In this document: positions 1 to 8,162 of the stretch, piece by piece | Layout: the number at the start of each line of letters is the position of its first letter | How positions within the stretch are numbered: the stretch's first letter is position 1 | Assembly (NCBI GenBank): GCA_005223375.1 | Contig: RXOD01005944.1 | Span: 1-11,870 of the forward strand | Source of the DNA: Amoebophrya sp. AT5.2 | Taxonomy: Eukaryota > Sar > Dinophyceae > Syndiniales > Amoebophryaceae | Direction: 5' to 3' | Length of the DNA: 11,870 nt | Translations under genes and position numbers: made by a program | Notes under the pieces: model-generated | What the model was told of the DNA's origin: nothing | Seen by the model: only the letters and a program-made list of their open reading frames with translations | The model's database searches: none

Positions 1-683
1 CGGGGAATATGGAGCAGGGGATGAGGAAGTTGTTGCAGTAGAGGGGGAGAACTGGTGATGTGAAAGCGGCAGCGGGCGTTAGCAGCGCGGTGCTATGTAT
101 AGCTCTTGTGCACCACTGTGCAACCTACTGATTGTAACGTTACTTCTGGCATTTTTTCTGATCTCTTCCGATTTTGGCTGGTGCATTGGGATTTACTTGC
201 TTTACTGCTCGACTAGCAAAATTCTTCAGTGCTTCAGTTTTTGGTACAGCCGTTCTATCAGTAATCCTGCAGGCAGTGATCCATGTGCCGCGGATGTCCG
301 CACGATATACATCACACGGAGAGTTTTCGCCACGGACGGCGTCGATCGGAAATGAAGAAAGAAAAGAGAAGAAGAGAAATAAACCGTTGACCTGGGGTGG
401 TCATTGATATGCCGCGGATGGCACCCACGCAGATGAGTTTTACGGTCGCGATACCTAGGTGAGGCGGTAGTGAGGCCGGGGTGTGAGGCGAGTGGGTCAC
501 GCACCAGACACGATGAGCGCGCGAATGAAGAGGCGTGACACTGGAAGGACGGTAGGGAGCATGGCATGATTGATATTGATGTGAGAAGAGCACTGGAAAA
601 CGTAGATGAGTCAGAGCATGATAGAAGTATGGACCACGGATGGCCCCATCGACCACGGACGGTCGTCAGCCGCGGATGGCTAG
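1..683. other. Unresolved 5' region, possible upstream exon and intron of the membrane-protein gene
   Basis: No confident gene is seen. On the + strand the frame that is open from 162 encodes a hydrophobic stretch ending at 284 (…LSVILQAVIH). A GT at 285 and an AG at 682-683 are both in phase 0 with the downstream membrane-protein frame, so a 399-nt GT-AG intron (285-683) is possible. Against this, the hydrophobic stretch uses low-GC third positions unlike the next exon, it has no ATG, and no clean acceptor precedes it. T-rich DNA gives hydrophobic translations by chance. Confidence 0.25.
288..679. repeat. Six dispersed copies of the 10-bp motif CCRCGGAYGG
   Basis: Copies lie at 288-297 (last base T), 330-339, 412-421, 634-643, 653-662 and 670-679, all in the same orientation. 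The CCGCGG core of three copies is self-complementary. The cluster is confined to the stretch just upstream of the membrane-protein exon, which may be an intron (285-683). It could be a remnant of a mobile repeat or a protein-binding cluster; the sequence does not decide. Confidence 0.6.
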
Positions 684-1562
684 GAACTGTGGCCGTCGTT
701 GTTAACGATCGCTGCGAACACTCACGCGGAGGCGCTCTTCAACCTGAAAGCGCTGTTCCCGGACGACAAATTCTCTCTTTTGCTGCTCATCGTCACGACG
801 GTCGAGGCGGTGTTCCTGGCGGCCGCGGTCCTGGGCATGTTCAACCAAATGGTTGTCGGGGGGAGCGGCGGCGCGGGCAACGACGCGGAAAACCTGGACT
901 ACTGCTTCACGATCGCAGTCGCGTTCCTGCTCCTTTACGAGGGCCTCAGCGCAATCACGGGGGTTCGCGCGTGGGGGATAAAGCGAAAAGATTTGATGTT
1001 GGGCTTGGAGAAAACAAGCGAGGGGCGGGTAGTTCTTTCGCAGGAGGGGGCGGAAGCGAAAGAGGCACCTCCTGCAGGGAGAGAACAAAACCATGCAAAC
1101 AGGGGGACCAAAAATGGGGCAGTGGATCGTAGTACCCAAGCAATTCGCCTCGCGAGGCGCGAGCGCGTGTACGAGCTGCTCACGCAGCAGTACTACCTGA
1201 TGCTGGTCGCGTTTGCCGTGATCGGAGTTTCGCTCTACCTGTGGGCCTTCCAGGAGGACAAGGCCCTGAACGAGTACGGGGCGACGGATTACGCGATCGA
1301 GTACATGCTGGATTTCGAGCTTCTGGTGAATATGACCATCTCCTACTACGCGAAGAAATGCGTGACGGCGGTCGCGACGACCGATCTGCTGCTGCGAGCG
1401 TTCGTGGACGCCTCGCTGAGTAGTGTTGGAGGTGAGAACGACACGGAGAGTAGGCGACAGCTAGAGGAATTCGCAACGCTCTTCCTGCTGGAGAGGGACG
1501 AGCGTTCCCCCGACGGAAATGGAAAAGTCGGAATACAGGACGGAGGTGGGGCGAAAGGATGA
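684..1562 (+). CDS. Multi-pass membrane protein, 5'-incomplete, family not recognised
   Basis: The frame is open from 684 (after a TAG stop at 681-683 that also supplies an AG acceptor, gctag|gaa) to the TGA at 1560-1562. There is no early ATG, so this is probably an internal or last exon. Counting from codon 699, hydrophobic segments lie at about residues 25-48, 68-88 and 164-184, with a weaker one near 200-218. A polar loop of about 70 residues (94-160), rich in Lys, Glu and Gly, separates segments 2 and 3; its codons have fewer G/C third positions than the rest. The C-terminal tail is charged and probably soluble. Third-position GC is high elsewhere, which supports real coding on this strand over the antisense frame. 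I do not recognise the family. It could be a small channel or transporter subunit, but nothing visible shows that. Confidence 0.6.
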   Translation, partial: ELWPSLLTIAANTHAEALFNLKALFPDDKFSLLLLIVTTVEAVFLAAAVLGMFNQMVVGGSGGAGNDAENLDYCFTIAVAFLLLYEGLSAITGVRAWGIKRKDLMLGLEKTSEGRVVLSQEGAEAKEAPPAGREQNHANRGTKNGAVDRSTQAIRLARRERVYELLTQQYYLMLVAFAVIGVSLYLWAFQEDKALNEYGATDYAIEYMLDFELLVNMTISYYAKKCVTAVATTDLLLRAFVDASLSSVGGENDTESRRQLEEFATLFLLERDERSPDGNGKVGIQDGGGAKG

Positions 1563-2122
1563 ATATACAGACTTCGTACAACCACTACACCGCGAATATT
1601 GATAATTGTTGGACGACGCTACCTTTGCAAGCACGGAGTGCTGTGCTCATTGGTGGGAGCGGACTCGAACGATCTCAACAGAAACGGAGTAAGCAAGGAA
1701 TACAGCGTACCGCTGCGACCTGCGACTTCACATGTCGCTTCAAAGCACAGGCAGAAGCACAGGCAGTAAAAACATGGAATTAATGAATGCTACCGTTGCC
1801 CCCGGAATCGCGAATGCGAGACTGCATGTTCATGAGTAAGGCCTCGTGGCCGCGCAGCCCATGTCAGCAATGAGAAGCGCCAAATCAAATGCACCACCGA
1901 AAAAGTAAAACGAGAATGAGCAGCACTGCAAGCGTGAGGAGGAGAACGAGTTTAGGATGACTGCGGTGCGTAGTATCAGAAAGTAACAAACTGCTACCAC
2001 AAGCTCGACCCCAACGGCAACGGAGGGGTTTGAACGCGTACGTGCAATCCTAGTAGCAGGAGGTACGGGACTTCGTGTCGTGATTTTCAGCGCACTGCAT
2101 TGATTGAGTTGGGGGAAAAACA
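1563..2122. other. Intergenic stretch, no gene seen
   Basis: The open frames here are short, mixed in codon use and without recognisable motifs. It probably holds the 3' end of the membrane-protein gene and the 5' region of the cysteine-rich gene. A box-B-like string on the - strand near 1655 does not fold into a tRNA. Confidence 0.5.
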
Positions 2123-2519
2123 ATGTTTCGAGTCGCGCTTGCAGCCCTGCTGCATGCGCACGGCGGGGATGCGGCAAGTCCCGGGTTTCTGCAGAAGGTA
2201 CTTATGATTTTACGTTAAAATTCAGTCCAGATCGCAGAGAAAGCATGATACAATATACAACCAAGTACAACAGGCGACTTCTCGACGGCAGCTTGACAAC
2301 AGCAAAGAGCATAGCTCGAAATCGATCATGCGGCACGAGTTCATGACTTTCGAGGCGGCGTGTGCGGCGTGTCGGACCACGCATCCCTTTAACGGGGACT
2401 TCTGCCACTACATGCCCGGCGTGGACAAAACAAGGTTCTGGTCCGACGTCTGCGGCGGAGAGAATTGCACGCCGGACGCGACCGCCTGCCCAACCGCCAC
2501 CTGGGCGGGAGAGTCCTGA
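2123..2519 (+). CDS. Small cysteine-rich, probably secreted protein (two exons)
   Basis: Exon 1 is 2123-2197, starting MFRVALAALLHAH, a short hydrophobic N-terminus that resembles a signal peptide. It ends CAGAAG|GTACTT in phase 0. Exon 2 runs in phase to the TGA at 2517-2519. Acceptors at 2309, 2339 and 2354 are all in frame; 2354 (TTCGAG|GCG) is preferred because an AGG is then repeated at both intron edges (2196-2198 and 2353-2355). This gives about 79 residues; the 2339 site gives about 84. The mature part has six cysteines, in AACAAC, DFC, DVC, ENC and TAC contexts, plus Trp and aromatic residues, with high third-position GC. An even number of Cys in a short secreted chain suggests disulfides. 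The family is not recognised. In a parasite it could be a secreted effector or surface protein, but that is inference. Confidence 0.5.
2198..2354 (+). other. Predicted intron of the cysteine-rich gene
   Basis: The donor is GTACTT, identical to candidate donors at 3775 and 6052. The region holds stops in the exon 1 frame (TGA soon after 2198), so exon 1 cannot simply read on. The acceptor is one of three in-frame AGs (2309, 2339, 2354). The polypyrimidine tract before 2354 is weak. Confidence 0.45.
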
Positions 2520-2692
2520 CTGGCCAGGAAGCGAGGGGGAAGCGAGAATGCACTTGCACACGGTGTTTATTCCAAAATTCAAATTCAAGCAGAAGCAGCC
2601 TAGACCTAGTTAGGAGGTGTGAGCCTATGCCTAAAAAGAGAATCGACCTTAACTGATCAAGCTGCCGTGCCCTTTCGTCGATCAAGTAGAGC

Positions 2693-2721
2693 AGCCGCAA
2701 ATTTATTGCATATTTGCGGCT
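2693..2721. repeat. Perfect 10-bp inverted repeat with 9-nt loop
   Basis: AGCCGCAAAT at 2693-2702 is the exact reverse complement of ATTTGCGGCT at 2712-2721, leaving a 9-base loop (2703-2711). It lies about 175 bases after the stop of the cysteine-rich gene. It could form a stem-loop in a 3' UTR or be the core of a small palindromic element. Confidence 0.7.
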
Positions 2722-3180
2722 TCAACAACTGGAGAATTGCAAATTTGATGTGCAGAGCACAACAAGAATTCGAAAGCGATCCCAAGGAACTGGAACTAGC
2801 TACCGAGGAACCTGCGTATGGATTCATCTAATAATTCGAGTGGAAAATATGCGACTTTCCGTTGCTTTTCTAAAGTGGCCATCGATGAACAGGAACAGAA
2901 TCAATGAACCAATGAAGTTCGTGGACGACTGATTATAGGCTCCGCTGCACGGCCACGGCCTGGACTTGAAGTTTTAGTTTTTCTCATTGGCGTGGTGCTG
3001 CCCTGCTAGACGTACGGCAACGAAGGGGAAGGCTGCGCATCGCCATGCAGAAGTTTGCAATCCGGACGAACTGTTCCCCGCACGATTTGCTTGTGTGTGC
3101 ACCCCGGAGCGAGAGAGAAGTGCGCTAGAGCTAGTAAAGTTACTTTCTTAGTTTCTCTTTCACTTTCTCTCTGGTATTGC

Positions 3181-3250
3181 GTACATCTTTTCTGCTGGAG
3201 GCCTGATCCGAATAGGTACATCTTTTCTGCTGGTGCACATGATCAGAACG
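3181..3250. repeat. Two tandem copies of a 35-bp unit
   Basis: An identical 18-mer (GTACATCTTTTCTGCTGG) occurs at 3181-3198 and 3216-3233, a 35-bp period. The rest of the unit is only partly kept, but GATCnGAA recurs at almost the same offset in both copies. This is a recent local duplication of the 18-mer or an older tandem pair that has drifted outside it. Confidence 0.75.
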
Positions 3251-3374
3251 AAGTTTACGTTTACCTAAAGGAAGGTTTTTGTCCGATGATCTGAAATAAT
3301 TTCTCTTCTTGCGTCCGTCAACACTCGAAATCGGCATTGCTCGCGCAAACTCTGCCGCCCGTATCGCTCGGGGG

Positions 3375-6300
3375 ATGCCGGAGCAGGAAGAGGTGCTGCT
3401 TTCCGAGGATCACGAACACGACTGCCCGCTGTTTTCACCAGACGACCACGTTCTGAGCGGACCGCCGGGTAGACGTAGGAAGAAGTAGTTTTTCTATAAT
3501 GGAAAGCATCGATCGAAGTCGAACAGGGACATACATCAAGGGCTTTACGCTGTCGGCCAACATCGATCTTCGGAATCAAACAATCGGCTCACGTCCTTGA
3601 TTTACACACCGCGCCAAGCCCAGGGCCAACAGCACTGCACACCACGACAGGTACTGTGTCGAAGCGGATGGAGTGGGAGGCGTTGCGCGCCGGGGCCCAG
3701 GACGCGCGGAGCGAAGTCACCTTTGCGCAGCCGGGCTTGCCGCGAGACGTCCGTCTGGCCTTCGACGAGCACCGGTACTTGTCTGGAATAAAAACAAGAA
3801 TCGCATAAGAAAGTATGTGTTGACTTCACATTCATAGATTTTTTTTTGCATTGGGACAAACACAGAGCTTCCCGGGCTGCCCCGCAGGCCGCCGGGCCTG
3901 CTGCGCCGGACAACTTTTTTGTGGGGACGACGAACAACATGCCGGACGCGATGCGATTTGCGGAACAAGGCGTCGCGGTGAACCTTCGCGGTTCGTCGAC
4001 GTCGGTGCAAGGCATCGGTGCGCCGCCAGCTGCCGCTTGTGATCCAGTAGCTTCCTCGGCACCCTCCTCGGCTGCGGTGGAGATAAACCTCCGGTCGCCG
4101 CCGCGGCCGAAGAAACTGCAAATGGAAGACAGCGAGGGGGAGGAGACCACACCGAAGGAGACGGCGGGAGCGATGCCGACCGTGGCCCCGCGCCAGTTGT
4201 TCCAGGACAGCGACGACGATTCAGAGTCTACTCCCGCTGCGGGGCCACCAACTGCAGCGGCAGCTTCCTCTTCGACAGTTGTTCCTGCTGCAGCGTCGTG
4301 CTCTTCTGTGCCAGCTGCGACAGCGGTTCCCCCCCCCGCAGCAGCAAATTGTAATGCTACTGCGACTTCTTCTTGTGGTGCCTCTGCTCCCGCAGCCACC
4401 GCAGCCCCCCAACCTCCCGCAGCCCCCCACCCCCTCCTTCTTCAGTACGAGGAGGAGCGGAAGAACCACTACCACCGCACGAAACCCACGCCGGGCTTCG
4501 ACTTGTCGCAAAATCCCGACCTCGCCAAAGGCCTCGGGCGCGTCTACTCCAAGAACGTCTACTGCTACGCGACGGAAAACTACGGCCCCAGCAGGGCAGC
4601 ACCTCCCCCCCAAGTACTCCCGGAGGCGGCTTCGTCTTCTGCTCTAGTAGATCCGGAGCGCACTCCGTCGCCAAAGCAGAAGAAGCGCAAGGAGAAGCCC
4701 GAATCCGAGGACTACGTTTTCGAGCTGCCCACGGTTGGAACCGTAAACGGCTTGTCCAAGTTCGCCCGGATCGTCCTGGACCGGATTCGGGCGAGAACGG
4801 AGCGGGAAGTGATCACGCCGTTCTTCTCGCAGGTGCAGCCGATCGTGATGGTTCCGGCGCGAAGGGGTGTCGTGGGGGAGGAGGGCGTAGACGGGCGGGG
4901 AACGGGGGTTGGGGGCGGCGACGCGACGACCAAACCCGCGGTGGTGGCTCGTCGTCTGGGGACGCGGAAACAGCTGTACCGGAAGGACGTCGGGCTAATG
5001 GAAAGTGATGAGCAAAGAGTGCGCGCGTTCGGCCTCCTTTGTGCGGGAACTACGGGAAGCCAAAATGATCTTCAAGCAAGCAGCGGCGCCGCGGCAAAAA
5101 TAAGCCCACCCCCCGCCTCGGGTTGCGACTACTACATGAAGCCTCTGCAGGAGTATCAGCAAATTCTGGACCTGCACAAGGCCGCCCGCGAAAATCAGCA
5201 AAGCGCGAAATCGAAATCGACCTCTGAGGACTACAGATCAGCCTCCAGCCGCAGCGTGAGCAAGGAGGAAGTGTCGGCGGGTGTGGCCGCACCAGTTGTC
5301 CAACCTCAGGCTCAATTTCTGCCTTTGCCATCTTTGTCGTCGCGCAGCGTGATATCTTATTCCGCAAACGCGAGCAGGGCGGCCAGCACCAGCGCAAGCG
5401 CCGCACCCAGTGCGGCGGCTAGCGCGCCGCAGTCGAAGGGCCCGTCACCCACCGCGACGCGGTCGCCAACCGCCTTCCAGCTGGGGGCGCGGTTTCCAGC
5501 GATCACCGCGGTTGCAGCTACCGAAGATCAAAATAACCAGCTCTGTCCGCAGGTCAGCTTGGCGTCCCCACCTGGAGTGGAACAGCCGGAAGTGTCTTTA
5601 AATTCCGGCACGACGTCTAGCTGTAGTACCTCCGCGGCGTCGTCGGGGGCGATGTCATCAGCGGCGGCGGGAGGTGGACGCGTAATGGAGCAGTTTATTT
5701 CAACGTCCCAGCACTTTGTTCAACACGACAACACTAGCTCCTTGGGTTTGACTCAAGGCCAACATCAAGTTCAAGCCACCCCCACCTTCGCGCAGCACGG
5801 ACATCAAGCCAGGCCTGCTCTTGCATTTGGCGCGCCGGGAACTACCGGTGGAGCCGCCGCCTCATCAACGCGAACGAGACTCTTCAACAATGTCTCCTTC
5901 AGCAACACGATCGGCTGTCGCCCCTCAGCCTCCACCTCCCCCACCTCTCCCGCACAAGGGCCCATGCCGCAAGGTCGCGCCGTCAGCCAGGGCCGCGCGG
6001 TCGTACCGAGTGGAGTTCAACATCCTCCGCCCGAGAAGACCGCGAGCGCTGGTACTTTTTTTTTTTACAGTTCATGTGGCGTGAACTCGGTAACACCCTT
6101 TCGCGAAGGGTCAAGGACGCTAGGAGGCAGAAGCTGAATTTTTAAGTTTAGATCTATGGACGAGATAGTAACTTTCCGCTCTGAGCTGCCGTCAGCTTAG
6201 AGACCTTCACCAGCGACAGGACCCATTCGTGCTGCAGACCGCACTAGCCCCATCTTCTGGCCAAGTTTGCAGCTACTTCTTCACGCAGCTACTTCGTCCG

Positions 6301-6818
6301 TCAACGTTTAGAACAAGCATCGTGATCCTACTCATGCACCACACGACAACAGTTTTATGTTCACAGACAGATTCACATACAGCCATCATTTCCCCTTTTT
6401 AATGGAGGGCTTGGGCTAATATTGACATTGAGTGAGTAGAACCAAGAGAAAAGTGAACGACTTCCGTGCATTCGACGAACAAGGTACCACTCCGACTTCC
6501 ATGCACGCGACGGCGCTGGCAGCGGGCCTCACGACCCCCTCGTGGTTTTCCCGAGTTGAACAGCAGGGGATGGCCCCGTCCCAGGGAAGTCAACCCCTGC
6601 ACGCACAGCAGGCAGGGTCAGTGGCAGTGACACAGAACCCACCTGGTGTGTCGAAGATTCACGCTCGGCCGATCGGGTTGCCGGCAGAGATGACGCAGAT
6701 GATGAGTTTTAAGGATTTTCTCGCGGAGGAAGAACGAAAATCCGAACAGGAGCGGAAAAAACAAATGATCTTCGGCGATCCCGCGCTACTCGCAATGCCA
6801 GTACTGAAAAAGTTCTGA
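3375..6818 (+). CDS. Long low-complexity protein, multi-exon, family not recognised
   Basis: Phase-consistent exons are 3375-3468, 3527-3592, 3651-3774, 3866-6051 and 6433-6818, about 951 residues. The start MPEQEEVLLSEDHEHDC has no ATG upstream in its open frame. Residues about 100-285 and 430-820 are Ala/Ser/Pro/Gln-rich and probably disordered. More ordered blocks lie at about 285-335 (LLLQYEEERK … YCYATENYG), 377-426 (DYVFELPTVG … QPIVMV) and the C-terminus (charged FLAEEERKSEQERKKQ helix ending VLKKF). KQKKRKEK near 365 resembles a nuclear localisation signal. The antisense frame at 3602-4399 is a composition shadow. The 3' end is uncertain: a strong T-tract acceptor at 6070 opens an alternative tail that stops at 6145, in which case 6433-6818 would belong to another exon arrangement or another gene. 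A scaffold or nuclear regulatory role is only a guess. Confidence 0.55.
3469..3526 (+). other. Predicted 58-nt intron 1 of the low-complexity protein gene
   Basis: CCGG|GTAGAC to GAACAG|GG, phase 1. Splicing joins two frames that each stop or lack a start alone. GGG is present at both edges (3467-3469 and 3526-3528), like the short direct repeats at other introns here. Confidence 0.5.
3593..3650 (+). other. Predicted 58-nt intron 2 of the low-complexity protein gene
   Basis: CTCAC|GTCCTT to CGACAG|GT, phase 1. It avoids the TGA at 3598-3600 and moves the reading to the frame that encodes MEWEALRAGAQDARSEV. It has the same length as intron 1, and GT is repeated at both edges. Confidence 0.5.
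3775..3865 (+). other. Predicted 91-nt intron 3 of the low-complexity protein gene
   Basis: CACCG|GTACTT to AAACACAG|AG, phase 2, with a T-rich tract before the acceptor. It skips the in-frame TAA near 3807 and enters the long open frame at ASRAAPQ. The phases on both sides agree. Confidence 0.6.
6052..6432 (+). other. Candidate last intron of the low-complexity protein gene (ambiguous)
   Basis: Model 1 is GCTG|GTACTT to CATTGAG|TG, phase 1, 381 nt, with a CTAAT branch-like string before the acceptor. The difficulty is that an 11-T run followed by ACAG ends at 6070, only 19 nt inside. That is an excellent acceptor for an upstream donor (GTACCG at 6003 or GTTCAA at 6015, both phase 0). It would open a different exon at 6071. 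The interior also has an imperfect hairpin (6179-6188 with 6193-6202, 9 of 10 paired). Confidence 0.35.
6071..6145 (+). other. Alternative 3' exon with its own stop
   Basis: After the T11-ACAG acceptor, the frame starting at 6071 reads FMWRELGNTLSRR and then a basic tail to a TAA at 6143-6145. It is in phase with donors at 6003 or 6015, giving a 68-nt or 56-nt intron, close to the 58-nt introns at the 5' end of the gene. It may be the true end of the low-complexity protein, or an internal exon: a further donor at 6110 is in phase with an acceptor at 6446. Confidence 0.35.
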
Positions 6819-7102
6819 TACATGGATTGAGAAAGTACTAGGGACCTTGAACGGGGGCGGGGCCGATATTCGGAGTATAAGTTTTATTTTAAACAAGTGA
6901 AACGGAGTCGGAACAGTCTGCGCATCGCGTGTTCTTTTTGATTCCGTGTGTTTCGTTCTCGCACACTGCTCGTGTTTTGAAGGTTGTCTTTTGTCCACAT
7001 TCATCAGAACTGGCGGCATCAGACTCCGAAAGAATCAATAGGATACTGGTAGTACATGCAAGTTACTTGCGCATCAAACCACTTTAGTATAGGAGAAGGA
7101 AG
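6819..7102. other. Short intergenic stretch
   Basis: No gene is seen. It carries the 3' flank of the preceding gene and the 5' flank of the mitochondrial-type gene. It is A/T-richer than the exons and no repeats were noticed. Confidence 0.5.
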
Positions 7103-8162
7103 ATGTGGCGTTCGTTCGTTTCGTCCCTACCCGGACAGCAGGTCCTCCATCGGCATCCCTTGCAACCGGCAGCCTGTAGCTCGCGCGTATCGTTCGGCGG
7201 CACATTGACATTTTTGTGCTCGACGTCCGATAGTAGTTCGTCCCAATCCACCCACCCGCACACGCACTCCTCCTTCAGCAGGCCCAACTATGCGTTCCAG
7301 CAGGTCCGCGGGTTCGCCCGATGGCAGCGGCTGGACCGTCAGCGGATCGAGCGGAAGTGGCGGTGCGAGGAGGCGCACGCGGTGTGGAAGCAGCCTCAAC
7401 CGCACTACGGCATGCTGAACAAGTTGCGCCTCACACGCTTCGGGTGGCAGTTATGACGATTCACTCTACTACTTCATCTTCATGCGGAACTACTTTCCTA
7501 TACTTCAAAAAATCTTCCCACCGAGGGAACCCGCCGGAAGGTCATGCAGTAACGGGAAGACTGCCGCTTAATACATCGGATGCCGTGCGGACTCACTCTG
7601 GGGATGGGGATCAAAGATGGGGACTGTCAGGTTTCCTCTCGGGGCCCCCTCTGGTACTGGCGCTCCCTCTCTACCAGCCAGCTCCCGAACCCCGCCACCG
7701 ACTAAAGTCTGCAGCCCGAGAGGCCTCCGGAGATGCCTCTTCAAGGTGCAATCAGTCGCAACGGGCATACCCGACAGGCATAGCAGACGCCTCCTTCTGC
7801 TAGGAATGGTCCAGGAGTCTGCCTCTGCATCTTTCCCCGTCTCTTTCCGGCCCTGTGCCCCGCCGCCGGGCCGTACGTAGCTCAAAGCTTTTGAAGTAGT
7901 TGGACGAAGTGATATAGTGAAAGTGAAGTAGACTCCATCGCCATAGCGGTACCGCACGAAGGGATTCCACGCGGGTCAGCGCCGCTTCCACGACTACCAT
8001 TTCAAACGGCGGCGGCGGATCATCCGGTACATCGACCGGGAGGAAATGCGGGTCGTGCGCCGGGCGTGCCCGGCGCTGTCCCTGCACATGTGGAACCCTC
8101 CGATCGATCATAACCCGAACTACAAACCGGCAAGAGCCGCGATTGGGAAGTGGTTCGGCTGA
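7103..8162 (+). CDS. Basic, probably mitochondrial protein of unknown family (two exons)
   Basis: Exon 1 is 7103-7450 and exon 2 is 7947-8162, giving 187 residues. The N-terminus (MWRSFVSSLPGQQVLHRHP) is rich in Arg, Ser and hydrophobic residues and lacks acidic residues, typical of a mitochondrial presequence. A Ser/Thr/His-rich linker follows. From about residue 60 the chain is strongly basic with many aromatics: ARWQRLDRQRIERKW, LRLTRFGWQ at the exon 1 end, then YRTKGFHAGQRRFHDYHFK, a run of four Arg, and a Trp-Phe-Gly C-terminus. Size, charge and targeting resemble a mitochondrial ribosomal or RNA-binding protein, but I recognise no family. Exon 1 alone stops at 7454-7456. The exon 2 frame is closed upstream by a TAG at 7944-7946, so the two pieces need splicing. 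Confidence 0.6.
7451..7946 (+). mobile_element. Introner-like intron with terminal inverted repeats and a non-GT donor
   Basis: The only junction that keeps all coding-like sequence in frame is TGGCAG|TTATGACG … CGCCATAG|CGGTAC, 496 nt, phase 0. The first 22 bases (7451-7472) match the reverse complement of the last 22 (7925-7946) at 16 positions without gaps. AG stands before both edges and C(A/G)G flanks both sides. Canonical GT donors at 7444 and 7450 are out of phase with every usable acceptor. A GT at 7382 is in phase but would delete about 23 coding-like residues. Confidence 0.6.

Larger units (their letters stand above)
2520..3374. other. Intergenic stretch with hairpin and tandem repeat
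   Basis: No gene is supported. It is richer in A/T than the flanking exons and the open frames look non-coding. It contains the inverted repeat at 2693-2721 and the tandem repeat at 3181-3250. It also has a purine/pyrimidine mirror: a GA-rich string near 3111-3122 faces CACTTTCTCTCT near 3160-3171 and could pair with one bulged base. Confidence 0.5.

Noticed and set aside
167..180. CCGATTTTGGCTGG resembling part of the dinoflagellate spliced leader
   Set aside because: Only about nine bases agree with the leader as I recall it. This is too short to call a leader relic.
971..1122. Possible in-frame intron in the polar loop of the membrane protein (GTGG repeated at both edges)
   Set aside because: Its 152-nt length would shift the frame, while the downstream membrane segments are in the unspliced frame.
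1650..1676. tRNA-like T-arm and CCA end on the - strand (reads GTTCGAGTCC then GCTCCCACCA)
   Set aside because: The T-stem does not pair (two or more mismatches in five), and no matching 5' acceptor strand or D arm is found upstream. It is probably chance or a very decayed tRNA-derived fragment.
3602..4399. 265-residue open frame on the - strand rich in Ala, Gly and Glu
   Set aside because: It is the antisense shadow of a GC-rich, Ala/Pro-rich coding exon. The + strand frames join in phase across introns.
4373..5008. 211-residue + strand open frame in a second frame within the low-complexity gene
   Set aside because: It is Arg/Gly/Pro-rich translation of GC-rich sequence out of frame. The main frame carries aromatic blocks and agrees with the flanking splice phases.
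6156..6439. Small upstream exon MDEIVTFRSEL spliced to the 6440-6818 segment as a separate gene
   Set aside because: The phases allow it, but it would start about 10 bases after the alternative stop at 6145 and has no further support. The segment's Gln/Ser/Pro-rich composition matches the preceding gene better.
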